From contig NZ_JAEUOI010000018.1 in the NCBI RefSeq assembly GCF_016790145.1, forward strand, positions 1 through 48,759: a DNA stretch of 48,759 nt. The letters run 5' to 3'. Source of the DNA: Propionivibrio sp. (GTDB lineage Bacteria; Pseudomonadota; Gammaproteobacteria; Burkholderiales; Rhodocyclaceae). The translations under genes were made by a program, and so were the position numbers. Below the pieces are notes generated by a model, which saw only the letters and a list, made by a program, of their open reading frames with translations, was not told the origin of the DNA and made no database searches. Of the stretch, positions 7,559 through 15,907 are shown piece after piece. Position 1 is the first letter of the stretch; every line of letters begins with the position of its first letter.

Positions 7559-9891
7559 ACCCCCAACTCCTCGAAGTTCTCCTGAATCTTCGCTGCCAGT
7601 TCCACCGCCTCCCGGTTCAGGTCGGCCAGCTCGACATGGATGTCGCGCAGGGTTTGTTCGAAGTCGAAGTCTGCATCGACCTCGGTCGGAGCGACGCCGA
7701 CGTAGCGGCCGGGGGTGAGGCTCCAGTCGGCGGCTTCGATCTCGGCGCGGCTGACGACTTTGCACAAGCCAGGCACATCCTGCATTTCAGCCGTGGGAAA
7801 GCGGTCTTGCAGCCAGGCAATCTGGCGGTGGAGAGAGATGGCGGCCTTGAGTTGTTCGACAGCGGTTTTGCGCTCTTCGTCGAGTTGCTTGATGAGTTTG
7901 CCGGTGGCGCGGCGGTCAAAAAACTCGCTGGCGACTTCATCCGTCGACAGATCCTGCGCCAGTTGCGCGGCACGAGCGGCTAGCTTGTAGAGCAGGTCGA
8001 TCTGCTTGATCAGGCCACGCGCGGCATCGGCCAAGGGGTCCAAGGTTTGCCTGGCCTTATGCTGGGCTGTGTTGATTTCGCTCTCGCCAAGTAAACCCGA
8101 CTCTGGCGCCTCTGCCGCAGGGCAGTCGTGTGCGCACGTCTGTAATGCTCCGTCATCGTGGCGCAAGCCGGGATCCGGTTGGTGCGCCACAAGCCTGGAT
8201 CCTGGCTTGCGCCGGGATGACGGTAATTCAGTCGGCCTACTGTAGGCCACTGGGATAGCGGTGGAAATGAAGCCCGTCAGTCCGCCCAGCAGAGTGGCAC
8301 GGTCTGCGACATAGGCCTTGGCGGCTTGCGAGCACTCGGCCAGGGCATCGGCAAGAGGCTGCCGCTTCGCGGACGGGATGGCGTCGAGATCGGCCACGCT
8401 GGCGGCGAAGGCAGCCAGCGGTGCCTGGCTCGCCGCGAGCTGCGTTTCAAAGGCGGTGAGCGCCGGGGCGATGGCGGCACTCGCGGTGGCGAGCCGCTCG
8501 CAGTAGTCCTGCACCAGCCCGAGAAAGCGCTCGCGCTGCCCGCGATAGAGCCAGACGATGGCGGCGAGGTTGGCCTGCTGTTCGGGGCTGAAGTCGTAGA
8601 TCTTGCGCGTAACCTTGCGGTAGATGTTGCGGGCGTCAAGCATGAGGACGTTGCCCTTGTGGTTCAGCCCTCCACCCTCACCCCGACCCTCTCCCTGAGG
8701 GAGAGGGGGCTTATTTTTGTCGAAATGCCAGAGTTCGCAGGGCACGGTGCGGGTGTAGAAGAAGTTGGAGCGGATGGCGATCATCACGTCGACGTCGCCG
8801 GTTTCGACCAGTTTGCGCCGTACTTCCTTTTCGCCGTGGCCGGCGCTGCTGGCCTGTGATGACATGACGAAGCCGGCGCGGCCCGTGGCCGACAGGTAGC
8901 TGTGGAAGTAGGAAATCCACAGGTAGTTGCCATTGGATACGCGCTTGTCCTTGTTCACGCCGGGCAGGCCGAAGGGCAGGCGGCGGTCGTCCTTGACGCG
9001 CTCGGCGTCGACCATGTCGACGTTGAACGGCGGATTGGCCATGACGAAGTCGCAATTGCCCCACAGGGCGCGGCCATCCTGCAGGCGGTGCACGTCGTCG
9101 TAGAAGGAATTGGCTTCGCGGATGTCGCCTTCCAGCCCGTGCACGGCGAGGTTCATCTTGGCCAGGCGGATGGTGGTGGCGGTTTTTTCCTGGCCGTAGA
9201 AGGTGACGCGCTGTAGGGTGTCCAGCCCTTCGTGCTCGATGAAGTGGCTGGTCTGGACGAACATGCCGGCGGAGCCGCAGGCCAGGTCCAGCACCACGCC
9301 GTGGTCGGGCTCGATGACGTTGACCAGCGTCTGCACCAGCGAGGGCGGGGTGAAGAATTCGCCGTTGTCCTGCGCGCCCTGCATGGCGAACTTCATCAGG
9401 AAGTATTCGTAGATACGGCCGAAAACGTCGCCGCTGGCGCTGCGCAGGGCGGCGGAATCGAAGTTGCGCAGCAGGTCTTCGAGCAGCTTGTTGTCGAAGC
9501 GCTCGTAGTCCCTGGGCAGTTGCCCGGCCAGCGGCTCGAAGTCGGCTTCGATGGCGTTCATCGCGTCGACCAGCGCCGTGCCAAGATTGGTTCCGGAGGG
9601 TAGTTTGAGCAGATGCTCGTAGCGGGCGATTTCGGGCAGCATCAGCGCCCGGCGCTTGATGAAATCACCTTTGACCAAGGCGCGCCTGGGCATCCTGCCG
9701 GCGGCCTGATCGGCCTCGATGGCTTGCACTGCGGCCTGGTAGCGGTTGCTGGCGTGGCGCAGGAAGATGACGCCGAGCACCGGCATGCAGTACTCGCTAC
9801 TGGTCAGCTTGGAGTTGGCGCGCAGTTGATCGGCGGCCGCCCACAGGCTGTCTTCAATGTTGGAGATATTCTGCAGGGCGCTATCGCTCAT
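7555..9891 (-). CDS. hsdM: Type I DNA methyltransferase HsdM with two repeat-derived insertions
   Basis: N6-adenine methyltransferase subunit of the type I system. The chosen start is ATG 9891 (MSDSALQNISNIEDSLW), giving 778 residues. The N-terminal helical domain is followed by SAM motif I (LDLACGSAGM, 201-210) and catalytic motif IV NPPF (286-289). Two stretches do not fit the family. Residues about 395-406 (PPLPQGEGRGEGG) are translated from a dispersed repeat at 8675-8709. Residues about 556-581 (PSSRRKPGSR and following) are translated from a palindrome at 8150-8223. Both keep the frame open and lie outside the catalytic motifs, so activity may survive. The gene heads the hsdM-hsdS-DUF3800 run. 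Confidence 0.93.
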   Translation of the reverse strand: MSDSALQNISNIEDSLWAAADQLRANSKLTSSEYCMPVLGVIFLRHASNRYQAAVQAIEADQAAGRMPRRALVKGDFIKRRALMLPEIARYEHLLKLPSGTNLGTALVDAMNAIEADFEPLAGQLPRDYERFDNKLLEDLLRNFDSAALRSASGDVFGRIYEYFLMKFAMQGAQDNGEFFTPPSLVQTLVNVIEPDHGVVLDLACGSAGMFVQTSHFIEHEGLDTLQRVTFYGQEKTATTIRLAKMNLAVHGLEGDIREANSFYDDVHRLQDGRALWGNCDFVMANPPFNVDMVDAERVKDDRRLPFGLPGVNKDKRVSNGNYLWISYFHSYLSATGRAGFVMSSQASSAGHGEKEVRRKLVETGDVDVMIAIRSNFFYTRTVPCELWHFDKNKPPLPQGEGRGEGGGLNHKGNVLMLDARNIYRKVTRKIYDFSPEQQANLAAIVWLYRGQRERFLGLVQDYCERLATASAAIAPALTAFETQLAASQAPLAAFAASVADLDAIPSAKRQPLADALAECSQAAKAYVADRATLLGGLTGFISTAIPVAYSRPTELPSSRRKPGSRLVAHQPDPGLRHDDGALQTCAHDCPAAEAPESGLLGESEINTAQHKARQTLDPLADAARGLIKQIDLLYKLAARAAQLAQDLSTDEVASEFFDRRATGKLIKQLDEERKTAVEQLKAAISLHRQIAWLQDRFPTAEMQDVPGLCKVVSRAEIEAADWSLTPGRYVGVAPTEVDADFDFEQTLRDIHVELADLNREAVELAAKIQENFEELGV
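8150..8223. repeat. Palindromic dispersed repeat inside hsdM
   Basis: A 74-bp imperfect palindrome. The left arm CCGTCATCGTGGCGCAAGCC and the right arm (read on the other strand) CCGTCATCCCGGCGCAAGCC differ at two positions, and each is followed by a GGATCC-containing core. On the hsdM strand it is translated as PSSRRKPGSRLVAHQPDPG, a peptide typical of a widespread proteobacterial repeat that often appears spuriously in annotated proteins. Diverged relatives lie at 14258-14334 and possibly near 43000. Confidence 0.8.
8675..8709. repeat. CCCTCACCCCGACCCTCTCCC-type hairpin repeat, copy 1 (in hsdM)
   Basis: A short hairpin repeat whose stem pairs CCCTCTCCC with GGGAGAGGG around a 3-nt loop (TGA). 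A second copy at 45670-45704 is identical except for the loop (GCA). In hsdM it adds the residues PPLPQGEGRGEGG in frame. Confidence 0.85.
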
Positions 9892-9951
9892 TGGCTGACT
9901 TGGTGTTGGTCTGGCTTGGCGGTGCTGATCGCATTTGCCGATGGTGCGAGC

Positions 9952-9957
9952 ATTATA
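9952..9957 (-). promoter_or_regulatory. Possible -10 box for the hsdM operon
   Basis: TATAAT on the minus strand, about 60 bp upstream of the hsdM start. No good -35 hexamer is seen at the right distance, so this is only a candidate. Confidence 0.3.
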
Positions 9958-9987
9958 GGTGCCAAAGACCAACTTCCGCCTTGCGCG

Positions 9988-11043
9988 TTAGGGATGCGGT
10001 CGGAATACCGCGCCACTGGCAACGCCGCGCAGCGTATTGAGCAGAGTCAGTAGCCACAGCGCAAGAAGCAGGCCCCAGGCCGCCGTACCGACCCAGCCGA
10101 CGGATTCGATTCCCGACACCCTGGAAAGCCGGAAACTGGAGACGACGAAGGAGCCCAGCGGAAAGGTGAAGCCCCACCACGACAGCGCAAAGGGCAGCAT
10201 CCCGCGACGCCGCGCGGCGAGGGTAAGCAGCGACGCCATGACCACCCACCACACGCCGAAGCCCCAGAAGAGCAGACCGATGACGATGAAAACGCCACTA
10301 TCCGCCGGGAAAGGCAAGTGTTCGACGAGATTGAGCAGGCTCACCGGAATGACGCTGATCGGTGACAGATGAATCCACACCGTCGGCGCCAGAATGCCGA
10401 ACGCCGGTTTGGCCAGATACTTTCGCTGGAGGGTCAGACTGAGCAAGCCGATATACATCAGCATTCCGGCACCCAGACCAAAGATATTGGCGAACAGCGC
10501 CAGCTCGTGCGCCGCTCCGTGCAGGTGTGCGAGCAAGGGGCCGCCGGCCATCGGGATGACGACCAGGCCGACGGCCGGAATGAACTTGGCTGGCGTCACG
10601 TGTTCTAGTCCGACATGCTCGCCGCTGAACATCGAATAGAGCACCGCGAAGCTGAAAACAAAGGTGAGCAGCGCACCCGGCCACCAGAAAAGGAGTGCCA
10701 GATCGACCTGCTGCCCGAAGGCCAGAAACTGCGCGGCGATGACCAGCATGGCGATTGAAAACGTCGGGTAAAAGCTGGCCTGAACCGGATGCTTCAGCGT
10801 CGCCAACGCAGCGTCGCGGTGTGCAATCCAGCGCGTCAGCCAGGGCAGCGACAGGACAACGAAAAGCAGCAGATTGAAGTAGTGCAGCGCCAACGCCAAA
10901 GTTGCCAGCAGCGACCATCTGGCTGCGAGCGCGTGCGTGGTGATGGCCAGGACGCCGGTGCCCATGACCGCAGCAAACCAGCCCGGCGCGAAGCTGCGGG
11001 CAATTTCAGAAAAACCGGGATAGGTGCTGGCTGGCGCTGACAT
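9988..11043 (-). CDS. TDT-family (TehA / SLAC1-like) transporter
   Basis: An integral membrane protein of 351 residues with about ten hydrophobic segments. The N-terminus FAPGWFAAVMGTGVLAI is the signature of the tellurite-resistance/dicarboxylate transporter (TDT) family, which includes TehA, plant SLAC1 anion channels and yeast Mae1. A later WIHLSPISVIPVSL motif lies in a pore-lining helix in this family. Substrates vary between malate, sulfite and chloride-like anions, and none can be assigned here. The gene is read toward hsdM, 96 bp away, but there is no functional link to restriction. Confidence 0.85.
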   Translation of the reverse strand: MSAPASTYPGFSEIARSFAPGWFAAVMGTGVLAITTHALAARWSLLATLALALHYFNLLLFVVLSLPWLTRWIAHRDAALATLKHPVQASFYPTFSIAMLVIAAQFLAFGQQVDLALLFWWPGALLTFVFSFAVLYSMFSGEHVGLEHVTPAKFIPAVGLVVIPMAGGPLLAHLHGAAHELALFANIFGLGAGMLMYIGLLSLTLQRKYLAKPAFGILAPTVWIHLSPISVIPVSLLNLVEHLPFPADSGVFIVIGLLFWGFGVWWVVMASLLTLAARRRGMLPFALSWWGFTFPLGSFVVSSFRLSRVSGIESVGWVGTAAWGLLLALWLLTLLNTLRGVASGAVFRPHP

Positions 11044-11130
11044 GGCAGATCTCGTAGTTCATTAGAAAACACTAATTATCTAGCAAAACGGCTGGGGTAT
11101 CGCCGGTATTTTTTAGACATTGGCCAGCCA

Positions 11131-11559
11131 TCACCGCGAACGCGGGGCAAACAACAGCTCGATGCGATTGCGTCCATCGCTACGCGTATAGCTTGCCGAG
11201 TCGGCCAGTTGCCTGATCAGCAGACGGCCGACCCCGCCCTCGGAGCGCAGTTCCAGCGGCTGCTCCAGCGCCTCACGCACAGAATCCAGACCGGCAAAGG
11301 GATCGAAGGGCGCCGCTGAATCCTCGAAGCACAGGTGCAAGCGGCCGCCAGCACAAATCACCCCCAGCCAGGCCTGCAAGGACTCACCCTGGCCTTGCGG
11401 GCGAGCGTGCCGGACAAAATTCATGAATAATTCCTCGACGGCAATTCGGGCGCGTATTAAGGTGTCGGGGTCGATATCCTCCCGACAGTTGTCGATACAG
11501 GACAGCACCGCGGGCAGGGCGTCAGGATGTGCAGGAAAGGATTGCAGCGCTCGATCCAT
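11131..11559 (-). CDS. RsbW-like ATP-binding protein (anti-sigma / partner-switch kinase)
   Basis: A 142-residue stand-alone GHKL ATPase domain. The N-box is ARIAVEELFMNFVRHA (Glu and Asn for Mg-ATP), the D-box region is LCFEDSAAPFDP, and the G-box is EGGVGRLLIRQLAD. In the RsbW/SpoIIAB family such proteins phosphorylate a STAS antagonist and hold a sigma factor or other target. No sigma-factor gene is next to it. A STAS protein and a PP2C phosphatase are encoded 11-15 kb away in this window and are candidate partners. It is divergent from the FecR gene with only 47 bp between starts. Confidence 0.85.
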   Translation of the reverse strand: MDRALQSFPAHPDALPAVLSCIDNCREDIDPDTLIRARIAVEELFMNFVRHARPQGQGESLQAWLGVICAGGRLHLCFEDSAAPFDPFAGLDSVREALEQPLELRSEGGVGRLLIRQLADSASYTRSDGRNRIELLFAPRSR

Positions 11560-11606
11560 GATCGTTGGTCAGGTTGCGGAATAATTTTCTTGAAGGAGCA
11601 AGTTAA

Positions 11607-12095
11607 ATGAGAAACGGCACAGCGTCTACCCGGATGTTCACACTCACATGCGCAGTACTTGCTTTCACCGGGCTGCTGGCCGTGGGCGGCAGCGCCCTGG
11701 CCAGTGACGAGGCGGGCACCATCAAGACGCTCAAAGGCACGGCCAGCGTTGAGCGGAGCGGGCAAAAAACACTGGCGGTGCTTGGCGACAAGGTGATGGT
11801 CAGCGACCGCATCCAGACCGGCCCCGAGAGCTCGCTCGGCATCACGCTGCGCGACAATACACTGCTCTCGGCCGGAGCCAATTCGACGCTGGTGCTCAAT
11901 CGCTTTGTCTTCGACAGCACGACCCATGCCGGCGCGCTCGATGCCACCGTCAAGCGTGGCACGCTGGCGGTCGTCTCCGGCAAGATCGCCAAGGCGTCGC
12001 CCGACAATGTGATTTTCAATACCCCATCGGTAGCGCTCGGGGTACGCGGAACCGAATTCATCATCGACGCCGGCCAACGAGACGGAGACAAGTAG
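11607..12095 (+). CDS. Exported FecR-domain protein
   Basis: A 162-residue protein with an N-terminal signal peptide (hydrophobic 10-30, cleavage likely after SALA) and one FecR domain. Visible hallmarks are GTASVERSG, LGDKVMVSDRIQTGPESSLGI, and VNTPSVALGVRGTEF-like text at the end (IFNTPSVALGVRGTEFII). FecR domains occur in sigma regulators and in periplasmic proteins next to CHASE2 sensors. This one lacks the cytoplasmic part of true FecR anti-sigma proteins, so it is probably a periplasmic ligand or protein-interaction module. A good AGGAG precedes the ATG. It lies one base before the OmpA-domain gene, so the two are co-transcribed. Confidence 0.88.
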   Translation: MRNGTASTRMFTLTCAVLAFTGLLAVGGSALASDEAGTIKTLKGTASVERSGQKTLAVLGDKVMVSDRIQTGPESSLGITLRDNTLLSAGANSTLVLNRFVFDSTTHAGALDATVKRGTLAVVSGKIAKASPDNVIFNTPSVALGVRGTEFIIDAGQRDGDK

Positions 12096-12096
12096 C

Positions 12097-12693
12097 ATGA
12101 GCCCCCTGGTGATTCCTGTTGTTGCGGCTGTTGTCATCCTGATCGGCCACCTGTCGCCGACGCCCGAGCGCGTCATTCTGCTACCCGATGCCGATGGCCA
12201 GGTCGGCCAGCTCGTCGTGCGCAGCGCCACCAGCCAGCAGGTGCTGGACAAGGCCTACGCCGCCTCGGAAATCGACGCCAGCGGCAACATCGCCGTGCGC
12301 AGCGAGGACGCCGCCAGCGTTCAGGCCCGCTACGGCACCCTGCTCGATGCCCGACCAGCGCGGCCGGTTTCCTTCACGCTCTATTTCGCTACCGCTTCGG
12401 CGCAGGAACTGACACCCGAATCGATACCGGTTCTCGAACAACTCAAGGCCGCCATCGTCAGCCGTCCGGCGCCGGAAATCACCGTCATCGGCCACACTGA
12501 CCGGGTCGGCAGTCTTGAGGACAATGACACGCTCTCGCTCAAACGCGCGCAAGCCGTGAGAGATATGCTGGAAGCCTCCGGCATCCCGGCCACGATGGAA
12601 GTCGCCGGTCGCGGCGAACGCGAACCGCTCGTCCCGACGGCCGACGAGATAGCGGAAGCAGCGAATCGGCGCGTCGAGATCAACCTGCGCTGA
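12097..12693 (+). CDS. OmpA-family peptidoglycan-binding protein
   Basis: 198 residues. An N-terminal hydrophobic segment (about 2-20) acts as a signal or anchor. A C-terminal OmpA domain follows, with FYFATAS-like start (FTLYFATASAQELTPES), TVIGHTDRVGS, the conserved LSLKRAQAVRDML, and NRRVEINLR at the end. The domain binds meso-diaminopimelate in peptidoglycan in the periplasm. The middle region (about 30-100) is unrecognised. The start follows the FecR stop by one base (TAG-C-ATG), so they are translationally linked. The pair may form a cell-wall-anchored sensor with FecR; this is inference. Confidence 0.88.
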   Translation: MSPLVIPVVAAVVILIGHLSPTPERVILLPDADGQVGQLVVRSATSQQVLDKAYAASEIDASGNIAVRSEDAASVQARYGTLLDARPARPVSFTLYFATASAQELTPESIPVLEQLKAAIVSRPAPEITVIGHTDRVGSLEDNDTLSLKRAQAVRDMLEASGIPATMEVAGRGEREPLVPTADEIAEAANRRVEINLR

Positions 12694-13276
12694 TCGAGCC
12701 CGCCGGTCTGGTTTCGGCTTTGCCGGCACGCGCCGCGCACTGAGAGCCTGCGCTCTTGACCCTTAACACTCGTTAAGGCAAAAGCGCCCGCTGCCGTGTT
12801 TTGCAGAGCGTTCGCTTGCAGTACGGTGACCGTGGATGAACAACCCCTAAGGGAAGGCACCATAAGCGCAGAAGCAGAACAGCGCCGAACCGCTACACGT
12901 CAATTTAAAGCGCAGATCGCGAGTGGGTGGATTCCTGCGCTGAATCGGTGTTTCCTTGGTAAGGCAACATCTCCTCTGATAATTCCCTGATGATGGTCTT
13001 GCTTGTTTGCGAATTCTCCGTCTATAGCGATCAGGGCGCGAGACAACAGCAAAAAAGATCCGAAGACGGGAAATTTGCGCAAAACCACAGATTCGGACGA
13101 CAAGCAGACTCAGCGGGGTTGTTTTGCCGATAACACCACAACTTCGAAGGTGCAAGAAATAGATAGGCGCATAGAAAACAAACCGCTGGAGGCGGCGTAT
13201 GCGGTCTTGCTTTCTCGTCCGCTTGAGTCTAAGTTGGTTTGCAGTTTGTGATTTTCTTACCTTATCTGGAGGCAAT
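12694..13276. other. 583-bp non-coding stretch upstream of the PEP-CTERM gene
   Basis: No gene is supported. A weak hairpin (TTAAC..GTTAA) lies at about 12763-12776. Two related strings, AAGGCACCAT and AAGGCAACAT, occur about 100 bp apart (near 12855 and 12960), which could mark an old small mobile element, but I find no matching inverted ends. The segment before 13277 should hold the promoter of the downstream gene; no clear -10/-35 pair was found. Confidence 0.4.
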
Positions 13277-13984
13277 ATGAAAACGATTTTTTCAGCCAAA
13301 TGGTCACCGCTCAAGATCCTGTCTGCAGGCCTCATGGCCGTGGCGCTCATTCCATCAGACGCTCAAGCCGCTTATTTTCTGCAACTCGATGGAATCAAAG
13401 GCGAAAGTACAGACAAAGATCACAAAGACTGGATCAACTTTAACTCTTTCAGTTGGGGAGTTAGTAATAGCGCTCCTATTGGTGGTAGTGGTAGCGGGAG
13501 TGGCAAAGCAGTATTTGATGATTTCAGTTGGTCACAGGGGTTGGACAAGAGTGTTACTGGCTTGTTTTCCTACGTTGCCTCAGGCAAGCATATCAAGACA
13601 GCGGTTGTCGACTTCCAGTCATCCGGTGATAAACCCATCGTTTACTTTAAAATGACATTCAACGATGTTTTACTGTCAGAGGTCTCCTTGCAAGGGTCTG
13701 GCGGCAACAAACCCTTTGTGGATGCTTCTTTCTCATACGACAAGGTGACACTGGACTACTGGGGCCAGAAACCCGACGGATCACGTGGGCCCAAGAGCAC
13801 TGCATCTTATGACCTGAAGACAGGAAAGGGATCGGTGCCTTCGGTGGCAGGACTCTTTGCACAGGGACTCAGCGGACCAGTTGTTACCTCCGTACCGGAG
13901 CCTGAAACCTACACCATGCTGATGGCCGGCCTCGGCCTGCTGGGGGCGATCGCCCGCCGCCGACAGCGTGTAGGCACGGCCTGA
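13277..13984 (+). CDS. Exported Hcp-fold protein with PEP-CTERM sorting signal
   Basis: Start ATG 13277 follows CTGGAGG, giving 235 residues. A signal peptide ends near DAQA-A. Residues about 30-190 match the Hcp1 fold of type VI secretion tube proteins (FLQLDGIKGESTDKDHKDWI at the start, later VTLDYWGQKPDGS). The C-terminus VPEPETYTMLMAGLGLLGAI followed by ARRRQR is a canonical PEP-CTERM signal for exosortase/EpsH processing. True Hcp has neither a signal peptide nor a sorting tag, so this is a Sec-exported, envelope-sorted relative and not a T6SS tube component. No T6SS or exosortase gene is in the window. A terminator follows at once, so it is monocistronic. Confidence 0.88.
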   Translation: MKTIFSAKWSPLKILSAGLMAVALIPSDAQAAYFLQLDGIKGESTDKDHKDWINFNSFSWGVSNSAPIGGSGSGSGKAVFDDFSWSQGLDKSVTGLFSYVASGKHIKTAVVDFQSSGDKPIVYFKMTFNDVLLSEVSLQGSGGNKPFVDASFSYDKVTLDYWGQKPDGSRGPKSTASYDLKTGKGSVPSVAGLFAQGLSGPVVTSVPEPETYTMLMAGLGLLGAIARRRQRVGTA

Positions 13985-14006
13985 GCCTCACGGCAAGGCA
14001 GGCACG

Positions 14007-14031
14007 AACGGGAGCCTCAGCTCCCGTTTTT
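14007..14031 (+). terminator. Rho-independent terminator after the PEP-CTERM gene
   Basis: AACGGGAG and CTCCCGTT pair around a 6-nt loop and are followed by a T-run, 23 bp after the stop codon. Confidence 0.85.
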
Positions 14032-14257
14032 ACCTGGCAGGCCTCGGTGATGATTGGTAGGAGACAACAGCCTCGCTGGCAATCACGCTGTTGGAGAAAA
14101 GCGGTCATTGCCGGCTCAGTGCAGATTCCATATTCAATCAGAGTGTCAGCATGGACGCGAAGTCAGGAGCCCCAGGATCCCGTGGGAAATGGCACGAGCG
14201 TAAGCCAATGACATCAACCGGGCATTCACCCCCTGTCTTCATCCCCTTTCGCCAAAG

Positions 14258-14334
14258 CACGTCACACCGGCGAACGCTGGTGTCCTGAATGACGCCCTCT
14301 GCTGGGTCCCGGCTTCCGCCGGGACGGCGCGACA
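14258..14334. repeat. Degenerate palindromic dispersed repeat
   Basis: Two small hairpins side by side: CACCGGCGAACGCTGGTG and GTCCCGGCTTCCGCCGGGAC. The second resembles the arms of the palindrome inside hsdM (8150-8223). It sits in the 435-bp gap between the PEP-CTERM terminator and the MAPEG gene; no gene is seen in the rest of that gap. Confidence 0.6.
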
Positions 14335-14419
14335 TCCTTCCATCGCTGTCAATGATTTCTGCTACCTTGCTAACCTGGGGAAACATCCGATCCACCCGCC
14401 GCTTTTGTCGAAGGACGTC

Positions 14420-14812
14420 ATGAATACTCTGCCACTCTACGCCGCGCTTCTCGCCCTGCTTTTCGTAGCACTCAGCATCCGGACTCTTCGCCTGAGGCGA
14501 AGGCTGAGGATCGGGATCGGTGATGCCGGAAATGAGCAAATGCTCCGTGCAATGCGCGTCCATTCAAATTTTGCCGAGTACGTGCCACTCACCCTTTTCC
14601 TGATTTACCTGGCGGAAATGCAGGGCGCCCATGCGTTGTTCATTCACGCACTTGGCCTGTGCCTGTTGGCTGGACGACTGTCCCATGCCTATGGCGTTAG
14701 CCAGGCCAACGAAAACTACACCTTTCGTGTCGCCGGCATGTCCATGACGTTCACTTCACTGATATCGGCTTCTGCGTACCTGCTGTTCAACTATTCGCGA
14801 ACCTTCGCCTGA
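14420..14812 (+). CDS. MAPEG family membrane protein
   Basis: A 130-residue protein with four hydrophobic helices. The signature is GDAGNEQMLRAMRVHSNFAE (residues 34-53), which carries the Arg/Asn/Glu set that binds glutathione or lipid substrates in eukaryotic MAPEG enzymes. AGRLSHAYG is the second family motif. ATG 14420 is chosen because AAGGA lies just upstream; a TTG start at 14405 is possible. Bacterial members are usually of unknown substrate. No neighbours suggest a pathway. Confidence 0.85.
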   Translation: MNTLPLYAALLALLFVALSIRTLRLRRRLRIGIGDAGNEQMLRAMRVHSNFAEYVPLTLFLIYLAEMQGAHALFIHALGLCLLAGRLSHAYGVSQANENYTFRVAGMSMTFTSLISASAYLLFNYSRTFA

Positions 14813-15268
14813 CCCGGCAGTCTGGCTGGCGACGAAGTAGCGGTTTCTACCGAGCGATCCGCCTCGTTCGCTGCAGTTACTTCATTGGCTGTTTAAGCCC
14901 GAACCGGGAATCCGCTACGGCCAGTGTTCAAGGTTCCCGCCACTCCGATCGCACAGAATCTGTGCCCCGCGAAGACAGGAAACACGCCCGGAAGCTTTTA
15001 TCACCGCTCTCGAAGCACCCTCCACAAAAATTGCATCAACCGTAATCAAGATTCTATGAAAGCGTCAGCTGTTGCGGTAAAATCTTTGCAAGGCTTACAA
15101 TATAATGCTTTCCTCTCAGCAGCTATTACAATACTAAATTACGATTAGTAAAATAAATGAAATAATAATTCGGAACAAGGTTTTTTCTGATCATTAAATG
15201 CGCATCGCATGACGCCGGAAAAGGGCTGTGATCATGGTACAGGTTTGATTAACCACAGGAGCGGCAAA
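14813..15268. other. 456-bp non-coding stretch before the acetate-type permease
   Basis: No gene is supported. The last about 170 bp are clearly AT-rich (15060-15200), unlike the surrounding genes, and probably hold the promoter of the permease gene. No operator could be assigned. Confidence 0.4.
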
Positions 15269-15829
15269 ATGGCAGAGCAAAAATTGGGGAACCCGGCGGT
15301 CGTCGGTCTGGCAGGCTTCGGTCTGACGACGATGATCCTGCAATTCCATAATGTTGGATGGATGGGTATCGGTCCGGTGATCTGGCTGGGTCTGATTTTC
15401 GGTGGTCTGGCGCAGATGATTGCCGGGCTGCAGGAGATGAAAACCGGCAACAACTTCGGCTATTGTGCGTTTACGGCCTATGGCTGTTTCTGGATATCAC
15501 TTGCGCTGCTGCTGATTGGCAACCAGTTCAACATCTATGTGTCGAGCAAAACCGACATCGGCTGGTTTTTGGTCGCCTGGACGGCCTTTACAGCGATTCT
15601 CTGGATCGGATCGATGCGCATCAGCGGCGCTTTGGGACTGACCTTCACGCTGCTGCTGATTGGCTTCGTGCTGCTCGATCTGGCACATTTCGGCTTTCCC
15701 GAGCTCACCGTGGTCGCCGGCTACGAACTGATGGCAACGGCAGCGATGGCTTGGTACATAATGGCGCACATCATTTTTGCCGACGTCTTCGGTCGCGATG
15801 TGCTGCCGGTCGGCAAGCCCTGGCTTTGA
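15269..15829 (+). CDS. Acetate uptake transporter, GPR1/FUN34/YaaH (SatP) family
   Basis: A 186-residue inner-membrane protein with six predicted helices. The N-terminal text NPAVVGLAGFGLTTMILQFH is the family signature (NPAPLGLxxFGLTTxLLxxxN), with GGLAQMIAGLQEMKTGNNFG following. Family members move acetate, succinate or ammonium with protons. ATG 15269 is chosen because AGGAG lies 7 bases upstream and residues 1-10 lead directly into the signature; the longer frame is rejected. It is followed 78 bp later by a secreted Cache-domain gene on the same strand. Confidence 0.87.
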   Translation: MAEQKLGNPAVVGLAGFGLTTMILQFHNVGWMGIGPVIWLGLIFGGLAQMIAGLQEMKTGNNFGYCAFTAYGCFWISLALLLIGNQFNIYVSSKTDIGWFLVAWTAFTAILWIGSMRISGALGLTFTLLLIGFVLLDLAHFGFPELTVVAGYELMATAAMAWYIMAHIIFADVFGRDVLPVGKPWL

Positions 15830-15907
15830 ACGAGGCATGGAACTTCATGCCCGGTTTCTTCCGTGCGCGTGCATGGGACATTGTTTGAATCATTTGGAGA
15901 GTCTGAA

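Noticed and set aside
12097..12693. Possible frameshifted continuation of the FecR gene
   Set aside because: The OmpA gene has its own ATG directly after the FecR stop, its own membrane segment and a complete OmpA domain, so they are two genes.
15200..15268. Riboswitch before the acetate-type permease
   Set aside because: No conserved core of a known riboswitch class was recognisable by eye.
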